A stretch of 64,000 nt of DNA from Gallibacterium genomosp. 1 (GTDB lineage Bacteria; Pseudomonadota; Gammaproteobacteria; Enterobacterales; Pasteurellaceae). The first letter of the stretch is position 1; every line of letters begins with the position of its first letter. Shown here piece after piece: positions 20,529-30,162 of the stretch. Under the pieces are notes generated by a model. That model ran no database searches, was not told the origin of the DNA, and saw nothing but the letters and a program-made list of their open reading frames with translations. Both the position numbers and the translations under genes were made by a program. Location of the stretch: NCBI RefSeq assembly GCF_000771875.1, contig NZ_JPXX01000007.1:1-64000 (forward strand), given 5' to 3'.

Positions 20529-22976
20529 TTAACGGCGTAAAGTCCGCAAAATATCTGCAAAAATTCCGGCGGCAGTCACATTATTTCCTGCACCATAACC
20601 CCGTAATAATAAAGGAATTGGTGAATAATAACGAGTATAAAATGCTAATGCATTTTCACCATTTTTCACTTTATAGAGTGGATCTTCCGCATCTACCGCT
20701 TTGATCGCCACTTTGCACTTACCGTGATTGATTTCACCGACATAACGCAACACTTTGCCTGTTGCCTGTGCCGCTTGCACTCGTTTTGCAAACTCTTCAT
20801 CCAATTCAGGCAACATTGTCATAAATTCAGCGGTTGATTTACCTTCAGCAAAGCCTTTCGGCAACACACCTTCCACTTCAATATCTTTAAGTTCCAATTC
20901 CAAACCGGTTTCACGTGCTAAAATCAATAATTTACGTGCCACATCCTGCCCAGAAAGATCATCACGAGGATCAGGCTCGGTAAACCCTTTTTCTTTAGCT
21001 AAACGTGTCACTTCAGATAATGATTTTCCTTGTTCCAGTTCACCGAAAATAAAGGAAAGCGAACCAGATAAAATGCCGTCAAACAACTCAACTTCGTCAC
21101 CTGCCGCTAATAAATTTTGCAAATTTTCAATCACCGGCAAACCAGCACCAACGTTCGTGTCATAAAGGAAAAGACGTTGATTAACCAAGGCAGTATCACG
21201 CAATTTATGATAATACGCCAAACTTGAGGTATTCGCTTTTTTATTAGGTGTCACCACGTGGAAACCAGCATTTAAGAAAGTTAAATAACTATCGGCAATC
21301 TCTTGATTGGAAGTACAGTCTACAAAAATCGGATTCAGAACGTGTTGATCTTCCACCGCATCAATAAAACGATGTAAAGAGAAATGTTCATTGGAATTTT
21401 CCAATTTTTCACGCCAATCAGTTAAATCCAAACCATCAACATTCAATAAAAGACGCTTTGAATTGGCTATTCCGCAAACACGAATAGCAATATTTTTTTC
21501 AGCTAAAAACTGTTGTTGATGAGCGATTTGATCCAATAACTCACCGCCAACCCCACCTGTTCCGACCAAAAAAATACGCAATGATTGTTGACTATTAAAC
21601 AACGCACGATGTGTTGCTTTTACTCCTTCTATTGCTTTTGATTGTGGCACTACAGTTGAAATAGAACGTTCAGACGACCCTTGAGCAATCGCAACAATGT
21701 TGACATTCGCCTGTGCTAATGCAGTAAAGAATTTTGCAGCTATACCACGACTTTTACGCATTCCGTCCCCAACAACAGAGATAATTGCCAAATTATCCAA
21801 AATTTCAATTTCATCTAAAGCACCAGAAGACAATTCATTAGCAAAAGCACGTTTTAAGGCACTCTTCGCTTTAGTAGCAGATTTTTGTGGTACACAAAAA
21901 CTAATACTATATTCTGATGAAGACTGGGTAATTAAAATAACAGAAATGCCAGCTCTTGACATTGTGTCAAAAACACGTGCTGCCATACCAACCATTCCTT
22001 GCATTCCCGGTCCGGAAACATTAAACATTACCACGTCATTCAAGTTGGTAATACCTTTCACCTGCAAGGTTTCAGAATGTACATTGCCATCAATCAATGT
22101 GCCTGCCGCACTTGGATTACCGGTATTTTTAATCAAACAAGGAATATTAAATTGTGCAATCGGTGCAATAGTCCGTGGGTGAATAACTTTCGCACCGAAA
22201 TAGGAAAGCTCCATCGCTTCCTGATAAGACATTGTTTCTAATAATTTTGCATCCGGTACTAAACGAGGATCACAAGTGTAAACACCATCCACATCAGTCC
22301 AGATTTCACAACAATCTGCATGTAGACAAGCGGCTAAAACCGCTGCGGAATAATCCGAACCGTTGCGACCTAACACCATTAATTCGCCTTTATCATTACC
22401 GGCGGTAAATCCTGCCATTAGCACCACACTCTGTTTTGGAATTGACGGTGCATTAATTCGTTTAGTGGATTCCTCAATATCAACAGAAGACTCTAAATAT
22501 TCCCCTTGTGCTAATAATTGTTTTACTGGATCAATCACATATACTTGGTAACCTTGCGCTTCAAACCAAGCTGCCATCATCGCAATTGACAGTTTTTCAC
22601 CACGAGAAATGATTGAAGCATTAATATTATCTGGGCATTGAGATTGAGGAGAAAATTGGGAGAGGGCAGATTCTATTTGGTCAAATTCCTTTTGGACAAC
22701 TTTTCTTAATTTATCATCATCAAATTTTGCATTTTTTTGCTTCAAACCACTCAAAATATTCTCAAAAATTTGCTTTGCTTCTTTGAAATCCTGTTGTTTA
22801 TCCTCACCTTTATTTGTCTTATCAACCAATGCCACCAAGTAGTTGGTGATCTTCGCTGGGGCAGAAAGTACCGCTGCTGCCTGATCTTTTAAATGTGCTT
22901 GCAGAATAAGCTCACCCGCTTGAGAAAAACGTTCCGGATTTGCCAATGATGTTCCGCCAAATTTTAATACTCGCAT
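20529..22976 (-). CDS. thrA: Bifunctional aspartokinase I/homoserine dehydrogenase I
   Basis: ThrA does the first and third steps from aspartate towards threonine. The 815-residue fusion has an aspartokinase domain starting with KFGGTSLA at residue 5, two ACT regulatory segments near 310-460, and a homoserine dehydrogenase domain with the NAD(P) loop GTGGVGG near residue 477. Feedback inhibition by threonine is the family rule and is inferred here. It follows a threonine/isoleucine leader peptide and an attenuator, so expression should rise when those charged tRNAs run low. Confidence 0.97.
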   Translation of the reverse strand: MRVLKFGGTSLANPERFSQAGELILQAHLKDQAAAVLSAPAKITNYLVALVDKTNKGEDKQQDFKEAKQIFENILSGLKQKNAKFDDDKLRKVVQKEFDQIESALSQFSPQSQCPDNINASIISRGEKLSIAMMAAWFEAQGYQVYVIDPVKQLLAQGEYLESSVDIEESTKRINAPSIPKQSVVLMAGFTAGNDKGELMVLGRNGSDYSAAVLAACLHADCCEIWTDVDGVYTCDPRLVPDAKLLETMSYQEAMELSYFGAKVIHPRTIAPIAQFNIPCLIKNTGNPSAAGTLIDGNVHSETLQVKGITNLNDVVMFNVSGPGMQGMVGMAARVFDTMSRAGISVILITQSSSEYSISFCVPQKSATKAKSALKRAFANELSSGALDEIEILDNLAIISVVGDGMRKSRGIAAKFFTALAQANVNIVAIAQGSSERSISTVVPQSKAIEGVKATHRALFNSQQSLRIFLVGTGGVGGELLDQIAHQQQFLAEKNIAIRVCGIANSKRLLLNVDGLDLTDWREKLENSNEHFSLHRFIDAVEDQHVLNPIFVDCTSNQEIADSYLTFLNAGFHVVTPNKKANTSSLAYYHKLRDTALVNQRLFLYDTNVGAGLPVIENLQNLLAAGDEVELFDGILSGSLSFIFGELEQGKSLSEVTRLAKEKGFTEPDPRDDLSGQDVARKLLILARETGLELELKDIEVEGVLPKGFAEGKSTAEFMTMLPELDEEFAKRVQAAQATGKVLRYVGEINHGKCKVAIKAVDAEDPLYKVKNGENALAFYTRYYSPIPLLLRGYGAGNNVTAAGIFADILRTLRR

Positions 22977-23025
22977 GATGTTGTCCTCTTTATTGTATTT
23001 TGAAAATTATCTAAACCATTACCCA

Positions 23026-23058
23026 TAAAAAAACCCGCATTTTTTAAGATGCGGGTTT
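23026..23058 (-). terminator. thr operon attenuator
   Basis: On the minus strand AAACCCGCAT and ATGCGGGTTT pair around an eight-base loop, followed by a run of T residues, about 50 bases before thrA. The last codons of the leader peptide contain GCGGGTT, which can pair with the AACCCGC left arm instead. That gives the usual switch between terminator and antiterminator, set by ribosome position on the leader. Confidence 0.9.
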
Positions 23059-23079
23059 AACAATCCTGTTTTTTGAGTG

Positions 23080-23145
23080 CTAACCCGCCCCACTAATAAT
23101 AATGGTCATCATAATGTGGGTCATCGTAATAACAGTCATTGTCAT
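23080..23145 (-). CDS. thrL: thr operon leader peptide
   Basis: A 21-residue open frame starts MTMTVITMTHIMMT and ends III-SGAG. It holds five threonine and five isoleucine codons, the regulatory amino acids of the thr operon. It sits 22 bases upstream of the attenuator stem and about 100 bases before thrA. The ribosome site is weak (AAAGA). The density of control codons, the placement and the competing RNA pairing make this a confident call although the gene is very short. Confidence 0.93.
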   Translation of the reverse strand: MTMTVITMTHIMMTIIISGAG

Positions 23146-23282
23146 GGAAATCTTTATAGCTCATTTTGAATTTCAATAGTGATAATAAGTACCTAAATTC
23201 ATTCCACTTGTCAAATAAATTTATGAGAATAATTGAAATTTTTTCTATAATAAAAACCGTTTTAGACATTTAGGAGATAAAA

Positions 23283-23972
23283 ATGAATATTGAACAAAAT
23301 TTAGTGCATATTCGCCAACAAATCGAAGATTGTCATCCTACTCAAAAAGTAATGCTTTTAGCGGTCAGCAAAACTAAACCTTTTTCTGACATCCTCAAAG
23401 CTTATTATGCCGGACAATATCAATTTGGCGAAAATTATGTGCAGGAAGGTGTAGAAAAAATTCAACTGGCACAACAACAAAATATCAACGATATTACCTG
23501 GCATCTTATCGGTCCATTACAATCCAATAAAACGCGTATTGTGGCAGAACATTTTGATTGGGTACAAACAATTGATCGCGTAAAAATTGCCGAACGTCTA
23601 AGCCAACAACGCCCTGATCACCTCCAACCGTTGCAAGTGTTGATCCAAATTAATATCAGTGATGAAAATTCAAAATCCGGTATTGCACCGCAACAAATGG
23701 AAGAGCTAGCACAACAAATTATTAAATTACCAAAATTACAACTACGCGGACTTATGGCGATTCCAGCTCCAACAGAAGACATTAACCAACAAATTACCAT
23801 TTTCAATCAAATGAAATCACTTTTACAACAACTACAACAATGCTTCCCTCAACAAAAAATCGATACATTATCAATGGGAATGACAGACGATATGAGAACA
23901 GCAATTGCTTGTGGTTCTACGATGGTACGCATCGGCACTGCTATTTTTGGTAAACGAAATTACTCAATTTAA
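23283..23972 (+). CDS. yggS: YggS-type pyridoxal phosphate homeostasis protein
   Basis: The protein binds pyridoxal phosphate and helps keep free PLP and amino-acid pools balanced; it has no confirmed enzyme activity. The 229 residues form an alanine-racemase-like barrel. The PLP lysine is in LLAVSKTKP near residue 31, followed by FGENYVQEG near residue 50, WHLIGPLQSNK near 79 and SMGMTDDM near residue 200. It is transcribed away from the thr operon, with a small DUF305 gene next on the same strand after 79 bases. Confidence 0.95.
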   Translation: MNIEQNLVHIRQQIEDCHPTQKVMLLAVSKTKPFSDILKAYYAGQYQFGENYVQEGVEKIQLAQQQNINDITWHLIGPLQSNKTRIVAEHFDWVQTIDRVKIAERLSQQRPDHLQPLQVLIQINISDENSKSGIAPQQMEELAQQIIKLPKLQLRGLMAIPAPTEDINQQITIFNQMKSLLQQLQQCFPQQKIDTLSMGMTDDMRTAIACGSTMVRIGTAIFGKRNYSI

Positions 23973-24051
23973 GGTATTTTGATTCCAGTTAGGGAAAGGC
24001 TTATGCTGACAACTGTTTTGATTTTTTATTAACTTAAGCAAAGGAGTAATA

Positions 24052-24393
24052 ATGAAAAAACTACTATCAGCGATTGCTATTTTTGCATTTGCCTCTTATG
24101 CCTATGCCGAAATGTCCCATTCCCACCAGATGTCAGCAGCAAATGAAGCTTATATGCAATCTATGGGCGCAATGCACGATTCAATGATGAAAGGCATTGC
24201 CCATCAAGATCCAGACGTTGCATTCGCTGCCGGAATGTTGCCACACCATCAAGGTGCAGTAGCAATGGCGGAAGTCGAATTGAAATATGGTAAAGATCCA
24301 GAACTAAGACAACTTGCTGAAAATATTATTAAAGCCCAACAAGCAGAAATTAAATTTATGCAACAATGGTTGGAAAAACACGGCGAGAAATAG
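24052..24393 (+). CDS. Secreted DUF305 protein, His/Met-rich
   Basis: The 113-residue product has a cleavable signal peptide (ending AYA, about residue 19). The mature part opens with a methionine- and histidine-rich stretch (MSHSHQM, SMGAMHDSMM), then has the DUF305 core MLPHHQGAVAMAEVEL near residue 63 and a helical end. DUF305 is a ferritin-like four-helix domain often found near copper genes. A metal role is possible, but no copper ATPase or oxidase is nearby. It has a good AAGGAG ribosome site, is 79 bases after yggS and is followed by a hairpin. Confidence 0.88.
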   Translation: MKKLLSAIAIFAFASYAYAEMSHSHQMSAANEAYMQSMGAMHDSMMKGIAHQDPDVAFAAGMLPHHQGAVAMAEVELKYGKDPELRQLAENIIKAQQAEIKFMQQWLEKHGEK

Positions 24394-24415
24394 AAAGCTC
24401 CCAATAATAGAAAAA

Positions 24416-24453
24416 GTGTTGGTCTTAATTATTTTGGTAATTATTACCAACAC
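24416..24453. terminator. Imperfect inverted repeat after the DUF305 gene
   Basis: GTGTTGGT and TAATTA pair with TAATTA and ACCAACAC around a six-base loop, with two unpaired bases on each side of the stem. It is 23 bases past the stop codon. The right flank has only a short T-rich tract and the left flank is five A residues, so it may work better leftward. Confidence 0.65.
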
Positions 24454-24470
24454 TCTTGTCCACTATGCCT

Positions 24471-24520
24471 AAAAAAGTCCGCATCTTAATCAGTTAGAAA
24501 ACTAACTTTTTGGATACGGA
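24471..24520 (-). terminator. Terminator of the recJ-dsbA-like-mtn run
   Basis: On the minus strand TCCGTATC and GATGCGGA pair (one mismatch), enclosing a smaller AGTTAG/CTAACT hairpin, and a six-base T run follows. It begins about 30 bases past the mtn stop codon. Confidence 0.75.
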
Positions 24521-24551
24521 TTCTTTTTTGTTCTGTTTTATTTTCAGTGAT

Positions 24552-25244
24552 TTACGCTAACTTTTCCAACACTGCCAACACAATCTTGGATGATTGTTTG
24601 ACCGCTATCGGTAAAAACTCATCAAAAGAGATATGTGATTCTTTATCTGCCACATCGGAAATGGCGCGAATAACAACAAACGGCACATTAAAAGCGTAAC
24701 AAGTGTGGGCTATCGCTGCTGCTTCCATTTCCACCGCCGCAACTTCAGGGAAATCCTGACGAATTCGAGCAATCATATTGGCACCATTAATAAATTGATC
24801 TCCGGAACAGACTAAACCAATCACAGCATTTTGCACCTGCTCGGTTACCACTGTATTCACAATTTCAATCAATTTCGCATCTGCCGTAAATTTTTCCGGA
24901 CACGCTGGCAACTGCCCCTTAGCATAACCAAAAGCAGTTACATCAGCATCGTGATAGCACACTTTATCAGAAATAATAATATCGCCGATATTTAATTGTG
25001 GATTTAAACCACCTGCCGAACCAGTATTAATAATACAATCCGGTTGGCAAGTTAAAATCAATGCGGTTGTTCCCATTGCTGCTGCGGTTTTACCAATTCC
25101 TGATTGCAGTAATGCCACCTGATGACGACCAATTTCCCCCTCGTAAATTGTACAATTCGCTAATCTATTTATCCGTTTATTTTTCATTAAACTTTGTAAT
25201 ATTTCGACCTCTTGTGCCATTGCACCGACAATACCTAGTTTCAT
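24552..25244 (-). CDS. mtnN: 5'-methylthioadenosine/S-adenosylhomocysteine nucleosidase
   Basis: MtnN (Pfs) removes adenine from methylthioadenosine and S-adenosylhomocysteine. It clears methylation by-products and makes the precursor of autoinducer-2. The 230 residues are full length. The nucleosidase signatures are visible: NTGSAGGLNP near residue 75, EMEAAAIAH near residue 173 with the substrate-binding glutamate, and the catalytic aspartate in RAISDVAD near residue 198. Its ATGA start overlaps the stop of the DsbA-like gene by four bases, so the two are coupled. It ends this leftward run. Confidence 0.96.
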   Translation of the reverse strand: MKLGIVGAMAQEVEILQSLMKNKRINRLANCTIYEGEIGRHQVALLQSGIGKTAAAMGTTALILTCQPDCIINTGSAGGLNPQLNIGDIIISDKVCYHDADVTAFGYAKGQLPACPEKFTADAKLIEIVNTVVTEQVQNAVIGLVCSGDQFINGANMIARIRQDFPEVAAVEMEAAAIAHTCYAFNVPFVVIRAISDVADKESHISFDEFLPIAVKQSSKIVLAVLEKLA

Positions 25245-25909
25245 TTTTTTCCTCGTTGTTCTTGTACAATTTTTGCTGTTAATGAATCCAAAACCGCCAT
25301 CGTGTAATCATCATTATAGAGTGTACTACCAGTTAAAACATAACGCCCATTAACCGAAACAAACGGCAAGGTAAATACCCCATATTTTGATGTCGAATTA
25401 ATAGATTGATTCACTTTAGCGGCAACTAATTCCGAATTAAACACCTCTAAAAAAGTCTCAAGATTAATTTGTTTACGTGTTAACCACTCTTGTAAGAATT
25501 TCCCTCGATGGCGATTATTTCGATTAAACTTTTGTTCCGCCGTATCAAAAATAAATAGATCGGCAAGATCCGGATGTCCCATACTCTCTAGAGAGTAATA
25601 AACCGCTGCCGAAAAATAACCTCCCGGTGTCGCCGCCGGAATCCATTCAATATCAACTTTATCCGGATTCATTCGTTTATATAAACTCAAATTATCCGCC
25701 GCCATTAAACAAATACGACACTCATAGGAAAAGAAAAATTTAATTTTGATCTTATTGTCTGCTGCCGGTTCTTCTTGTATCGGTTGCTTATAGGAAAAAT
25801 AGTCCTTACCATCTTTAAAAATCGGCAACTGTTCTGCGTAACTCACCGTCGCCGATAACGCAAAAAGCAAAAAATAAAAAATTTGCATTGCCAACTTAAT
25901 ACTGTTCAT
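25241..25909 (-). CDS. DsbA-like periplasmic thiol oxidoreductase with a C-R-I-C active site
   Basis: The 222-residue product has a signal peptide (cleavage after SYA, about residue 25) and a thioredoxin-type fold of the DsbA family. The redox pair is at C64 and C67 in SYECRICLMA, where normal DsbA has C-P-H-C. The cis-proline loop is present as FTLPFVSVNG near residue 183. A charged dipeptide change in the CXXC alters redox potential in this family, so it may be less oxidising or substrate-specific. It sits 3 bases after recJ and overlaps mtn. It is not DsbC, which is two genes upstream. Confidence 0.82.
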   Translation of the reverse strand: MNSIKLAMQIFYFLLFALSATVSYAEQLPIFKDGKDYFSYKQPIQEEPAADNKIKIKFFFSYECRICLMAADNLSLYKRMNPDKVDIEWIPAATPGGYFSAAVYYSLESMGHPDLADLFIFDTAEQKFNRNNRHRGKFLQEWLTRKQINLETFLEVFNSELVAAKVNQSINSTSKYGVFTLPFVSVNGRYVLTGSTLYNDDYTMAVLDSLTAKIVQEQRGKK

Positions 25910-25912
25910 TAT

Positions 25913-27643
25913 TTATTCCAATATCTCTATATAATTGACTAATAGTTGCACTTGTCTATTACATCTATACTCATTGATTGAAAGATGATAGACCATCCGT
26001 GCTGTTTTAATCGATAAATCAGGGAACCGTCTAGTATCGACATTAAACTGAATTGCATCAAACAATCCTCCTCCCTGTATCGGTTCCAGCAACATTTTTA
26101 GATGTTTTTCCCCTACAAGTCGTTGCTGTAAGATGCGAAATTCTCCATCAAATTGAGGCTCTGGAAAATGTTGCCCCCACGGACCGGCAAATTGCAACAT
26201 TTCCGCCGTTGTTACATTCATTTGTTGAGCGCCTAATTCACCATCAGTATAAATAACACCTTGTAATGATTTTTCATTCAACCAAGCTTTTGCATACTGG
26301 TTGAACAATCGTTGAAATTCCGGGAAATATCTCTGGTGAATACTCAAACCGGCTGCCATTGCGTGACCGCCGAATTTAATAATGATTTCAGGATGTTGAC
26401 AATGGATATGATCAAGCAGATCACGAATATGCAAACCTTCTATTGAACGTGCAGAACCACGCAAAATGCCCTCATCTTCCTGTGTAAAAATCGCTGTCGG
26501 ACGATGAAATTGATCTTTCATTCTTGCCGCTAAAATGCCTAATACGCCTTGATGCCAATCCGGACGATAAAGCGCAATAGCAAAAGTATCTTCCTGATAG
26601 ATCGGTTTTAACTCACGCAAATAATGCAATGCTTCCTGTTTCATCCCAATTTCTATCTCTTTGCGCGTTTTATTAAGTGTATCCAATTCCAGCGCTAACG
26701 CTCGCGCCTGTTCCATTGTTTCTGATAAAAGTAACTCCACGCCAATCGACATATTATCAATTCTACCGGCAGCATTTAATCGGGGAGCAATAGAAAAACC
26801 TAAATGACTAGAAACTATTTGTGTAATATCAAGATTAGCAACTTCAATTAAAGCACGAATTCCACAATGGCAATGTTGTGTGCGTATTCTTGCCAAGCCT
26901 TGAGAAACAAGAATGCGGTTATTGTGATCCAACGGCACCACATCAGCCACCGTTCCCAATGCGACAAAATCCAATAATTCCGCAAAGTTAGGCTCTTTTT
27001 TATCCGCAAAAAGCCCTTGTTGGCGAAAGGCAGCGCGTAACGCCACCATTAAATAGAAAGTCACCCCCACTCCAGCGAGATATTTGGATGGAAAACCGCA
27101 ATGCACTAAATTAGGATTCACAATAACATCGGCATTTGGTAATTTTTCACCCGGCAAATGGTGATCGGTAACAATCACTTGCACCTGATGTTGTTTTAAA
27201 TAATCAACACCCTCTAGTGAAGAAACGCCGTTATCAACAGTAATCACTAACTGCGCCTGTTTATCTAGCGCATCTTGCGCCACAGAAACACTCAAGCCAT
27301 AACCTTGTTCAAAACGATCCGGCACTAAAAAATCAACTGATTGAAACCCTAACTGACGTAAAGCGAATACCGCAACTGCAATACTGGTTGCACCATCCGC
27401 ATCAAAATCACCGACAATCACAATCCGCTTTTGTTGATGATAGGATTCAATCAATAATTCAGTTGCTTGCTCCAAATGCGTCAATAAAGAGGGCGGCAAC
27501 ATATATTTCAAGGCATAATTTAGTTCCGCTTCAGATGCTATGCCTCGACTGCGATAAATGCGATCCAATAACGGATCTGCATTCACTTGAACTCCGTTTG
27601 CAACTTCTCTCCGTTGAATAATTTTTACAGCCTGATCGTTCAT
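25913..27643 (-). CDS. recJ: Single-stranded-DNA-specific 5'-3' exonuclease RecJ
   Basis: RecJ degrades single-stranded DNA 5' to 3' in recombination and mismatch repair. The 576 residues match the E. coli length. The DHH phosphoesterase motifs are visible: VGDFDADGATS near residue 77, VITVDNGVSS near residue 133, the DHH itself in VTDHHLPGE near residue 159, and the later GGHAMAAGLS near residue 418. The dsbC-recJ order is shared with enterobacteria. It starts 51 bases after dsbC and is followed closely by the DsbA-like gene. Confidence 0.97.
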   Translation of the reverse strand: MNDQAVKIIQRREVANGVQVNADPLLDRIYRSRGIASEAELNYALKYMLPPSLLTHLEQATELLIESYHQQKRIVIVGDFDADGATSIAVAVFALRQLGFQSVDFLVPDRFEQGYGLSVSVAQDALDKQAQLVITVDNGVSSLEGVDYLKQHQVQVIVTDHHLPGEKLPNADVIVNPNLVHCGFPSKYLAGVGVTFYLMVALRAAFRQQGLFADKKEPNFAELLDFVALGTVADVVPLDHNNRILVSQGLARIRTQHCHCGIRALIEVANLDITQIVSSHLGFSIAPRLNAAGRIDNMSIGVELLLSETMEQARALALELDTLNKTRKEIEIGMKQEALHYLRELKPIYQEDTFAIALYRPDWHQGVLGILAARMKDQFHRPTAIFTQEDEGILRGSARSIEGLHIRDLLDHIHCQHPEIIIKFGGHAMAAGLSIHQRYFPEFQRLFNQYAKAWLNEKSLQGVIYTDGELGAQQMNVTTAEMLQFAGPWGQHFPEPQFDGEFRILQQRLVGEKHLKMLLEPIQGGGLFDAIQFNVDTRRFPDLSIKTARMVYHLSINEYRCNRQVQLLVNYIEILE

Positions 27644-27694
27644 ACTATTTTTACTGCTCTATCTACTACAATTCTGCTTTTAAGCCTTCAAGTA

Positions 27695-28378
27695 TTACTC
27701 TTGTAAAATTTTTAACAACTCTTGCGGAGGCACATAACCTCCCAACAATTCACCACTAGGCAAAATGATACTCGGTGTGCCACGCACGCCATATTGTAAA
27801 CCTAATTGGTAATGTTTGCTGACGATATTCGGCGTTTTCATTTTGGTCGGCAAATTACCTTTTTCAGCTTCATTCAAAGCATATGATGGATCTTTATCCG
27901 TCCAAATACTTTCCATTTGCTGAGCAGCTTGGCTAGATAATCCACCTCTTGGGAAAGCTAAATAACGTACGGTAATGCCCAAATCATTATATTGTTTCAG
28001 CTGTTCGTGCAGAATATGGCAATAATGGCAGGTAATATCCATAAATACCGTAACAACATATTTTTCATTTTTTGCTGGATAAACAATCATCTCATTTTTT
28101 AAATTTTCTACTTGTGCCACTAATAATTTATTAGAAAGATTAATCGCACTGCTATCGGTTAATTGATATAAATTACCTTGCAATACATATTTGCCATCTT
28201 CAGAAACATATAAAATGCCTTGATCGGTAACTGCCGCTTTCAAGCCATTTAATGGCGAATCTTGAACTTCCACTTTTTCAACGCCCAATTTCTTTAATTG
28301 CGCAATAATTTTCGCGTTATCGGCGAAAACTGTGGTCACCATAGAAAGTGCCAATAATGCTAATAGCTGTTTTTTCAT
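27695..28378 (-). CDS. dsbC: Thiol:disulfide isomerase DsbC
   Basis: DsbC reshuffles wrong disulfide bonds in the periplasm and is kept reduced by DsbD, whose gene starts near the right end of this window. The 227-residue product has a 20-residue signal peptide (ending VFA), an N-terminal dimerisation domain and a thioredoxin domain. The active site is C-H-Y-C in DITCHYCHILHEQ, where E. coli has C-G-Y-C. The cis-proline is in RGTPSIILPSG near the end. It is 3 bases after rnhB. Confidence 0.95.
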   Translation of the reverse strand: MKKQLLALLALSMVTTVFADNAKIIAQLKKLGVEKVEVQDSPLNGLKAAVTDQGILYVSEDGKYVLQGNLYQLTDSSAINLSNKLLVAQVENLKNEMIVYPAKNEKYVVTVFMDITCHYCHILHEQLKQYNDLGITVRYLAFPRGGLSSQAAQQMESIWTDKDPSYALNEAEKGNLPTKMKTPNIVSKHYQLGLQYGVRGTPSIILPSGELLGGYVPPQELLKILQE

Positions 28379-28381
28379 AAT

Positions 28382-28975
28382 TTATCCTTTTATATATTTT
28401 TTTACTGGTGCAAAACTTTGTCGATGTTCAGCCAAAATGCCATATTTTTCAATCGATTCCAAATGCAATTTGGTCGGATAACCTTTGTGACGATCAAAGC
28501 CGTATTGCGGATATTTTTGATGCAATAATAACATTTCCTGATCTCGTGCAACTTTTGCCAAAATGGATGCCGCACTGATTTCCGCTACTAAACTATCTCC
28601 TTTTACCACTGCTTGTGCTGCTATCTTTAACGCTGATGGAATTCTGTTACCGTCAATCAAGACAAAATCCGGTTGAATGTGTAATCCTTGTACTGCACGG
28701 CACATCGCCAACATTGTTGCTTGTAAAATATTAATCCGATCAATCTCTGTTGCTTCTGCTCTACCCAAACTCCACGCTAACGCTTTTTCTTTTATCTCTT
28801 CAGCAAGTAACAGACGTTTTTTTTCAGACAATTTTTTAGAATCGGCTAAACCGGCTATCGGTCTTTCTGGATCTAAAATCACTGCTGCTGTTACCACTGC
28901 ACCGACTAATGGACCTCGACCGACCTCATCCACGCCGGCAATCAGTTTTGCATTCGGATAGACAAAATCGGTCAT
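28382..28975 (-). CDS. rnhB: Ribonuclease HII
   Basis: RNase HII cuts RNA in RNA-DNA hybrids and removes misincorporated ribonucleotides. The 197 residues carry the DEVGRG signature in [16 protein letters not shown] near residue 14, a later catalytic aspartate in LIDGNRIP near 108, and a third in KVARDQEM near 142. It overlaps lpxB by four bases, the conserved lpxB-rnhB arrangement. In E. coli dnaE comes next; here dsbC does instead. Confidence 0.97.
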   Translation of the reverse strand: MTDFVYPNAKLIAGVDEVGRGPLVGAVVTAAVILDPERPIAGLADSKKLSEKKRLLLAEEIKEKALAWSLGRAEATEIDRINILQATMLAMCRAVQGLHIQPDFVLIDGNRIPSALKIAAQAVVKGDSLVAEISAASILAKVARDQEMLLLHQKYPQYGFDRHKGYPTKLHLESIEKYGILAEHRQSFAPVKKYIKG

Positions 28976-30162
28976 ACTTCAATATTTCCTTCTAAAATAT
29001 CGCTTACCGCTTCTGCCGCTAATTTATCCGCATCTTGTTGGATAGATCGATGCAAATCGGTAAACGTTTGCCGTAATTCAACACAATAACGGCGATCCTG
29101 TTCACTTTCAGAAAAGTAGATTGTCAATTTTTCTGCCAATAATGTCGGCTCACATTGTTCTTGAATCATCTCCGGCACCAACATTTTATTCGCTAAAATA
29201 TTCGGCAAGGAAATATAATTGGTTTTGACTAGTCGTTTTGCTAACCAATAAGTGCTGCCTTTCATTTTATAGCCAACTACCATCGGTGATTTACATAACA
29301 TTGCTTCCAATGCTGCCGTGCCGGATGCCAATAATGTCGCTTCCGCCGCAATCATCGCCTGCTTAGCGTGTCCATTTAATAAAATCATTTCCAGATCCGG
29401 TGCAGTCTGCTGCAAAATTTGCTCAAACTGTTGACGACGTTTCTCGTTCGCCAACGGTACTAATAATTTGATATCTGGATATTGTTGTTTAAGCAAAATA
29501 GCGGTTTTAATAAAAGTTTCCGCCAAAAAAGCAACTTCATTATGGCGACTACCAACTAAAATCGATAAATAACGTTGCTGCGGATCAATTTGTAAAAACT
29601 GGCAAGCTTCTAATCGATCAGGTTTCAATGGTAAGGCATCCGCCAAAGTATGCCCTATAAAACGGCAAGGCACTTGATGTTTATCATAAAACGCCTTTTC
29701 AAACGGCATAAAAACCAACATCATATTTACTGCCTTAGCAATTTTATGAATTCTATTTTGTCGCCACGCCCATACTGACGGACTCACATAATGCAAGGTT
29801 TTAATGCCGTTCTGCTTAAGTTTTAATTCAACATCAATATTAAAATCCGGCGCATCAATCCCGATAAAAACATCTGGTTTTAAGTTTAATAATTGTTCAA
29901 TCAGTGAGTGGCGTATTTTTAACAAACGAGGTAAATGTTTCACTACTTCCATTAACCCCATAACACTCAACTCTTCCATATCAAAAAGCGACTCAAAACC
30001 TTGCTGTTGCATTTTAGTGCCACCGATACCGATAAATTTCGCTTGCGGATAACGAATTTTTAAGGCTTGAATTAATCCTGCACCTAATGTGTCACCGGAC
30101 ACCTCTCCAGCAACAATCGCAATAGTAGGTGCATAATTCGCACTAAGCTGAAGATCCTGCAT
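28972..30162 (-). CDS. lpxB: Lipid-A-disaccharide synthase
   Basis: LpxB is a family GT19 glycosyltransferase that joins lipid X and UDP-diacylglucosamine to form the disaccharide core of lipid A at the inner face of the cytoplasmic membrane. The 396-residue protein shows [13 protein letters not shown] near residue 18, IDAPDFN near residue 103, SPSVWAW near residue 127 and LVGSRHNEV near residue 198. It normally follows lpxA directly, but here a 235-base gap with a hairpin separates them, so it may have its own promoter. Confidence 0.97.
   Translation of the reverse strand: MQDLQLSANYAPTIAIVAGEVSGDTLGAGLIQALKIRYPQAKFIGIGGTKMQQQGFESLFDMEELSVMGLMEVVKHLPRLLKIRHSLIEQLLNLKPDVFIGIDAPDFNIDVELKLKQNGIKTLHYVSPSVWAWRQNRIHKIAKAVNMMLVFMPFEKAFYDKHQVPCRFIGHTLADALPLKPDRLEACQFLQIDPQQRYLSILVGSRHNEVAFLAETFIKTAILLKQQYPDIKLLVPLANEKRRQQFEQILQQTAPDLEMILLNGHAKQAMIAAEATLLASGTAALEAMLCKSPMVVGYKMKGSTYWLAKRLVKTNYISLPNILANKMLVPEMIQEQCEPTLLAEKLTIYFSESEQDRRYCVELRQTFTDLHRSIQQDADKLAAEAVSDILEGNIEV

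Larger units (their letters stand above)
22977..23282. other. Divergent regulatory gap between thrA and yggS
   Basis: This 306-base gap carries the whole thr leader on the minus strand: leader peptide gene, antiterminator segment and terminator. The remaining 140 bases before yggS are AT-rich and should contain the two divergent promoters, but I could not pick convincing hexamers. Confidence 0.7.

Noticed and set aside
20755-21165. Plus-strand 136-residue open frame
   Set aside because: Antisense to thrA, low-complexity S/N/P composition typical of a reverse-frame shadow.
21697-22182. Plus-strand 161-residue open frame
   Set aside because: Antisense to thrA; no start signal or recognisable domain.
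23093-23164. A 23-residue frame rich in D, Y and H overlapping thrL
   Set aside because: Same strand, different frame, no ribosome site; the overlapping Thr/Ile-rich frame is the one that explains the attenuator.
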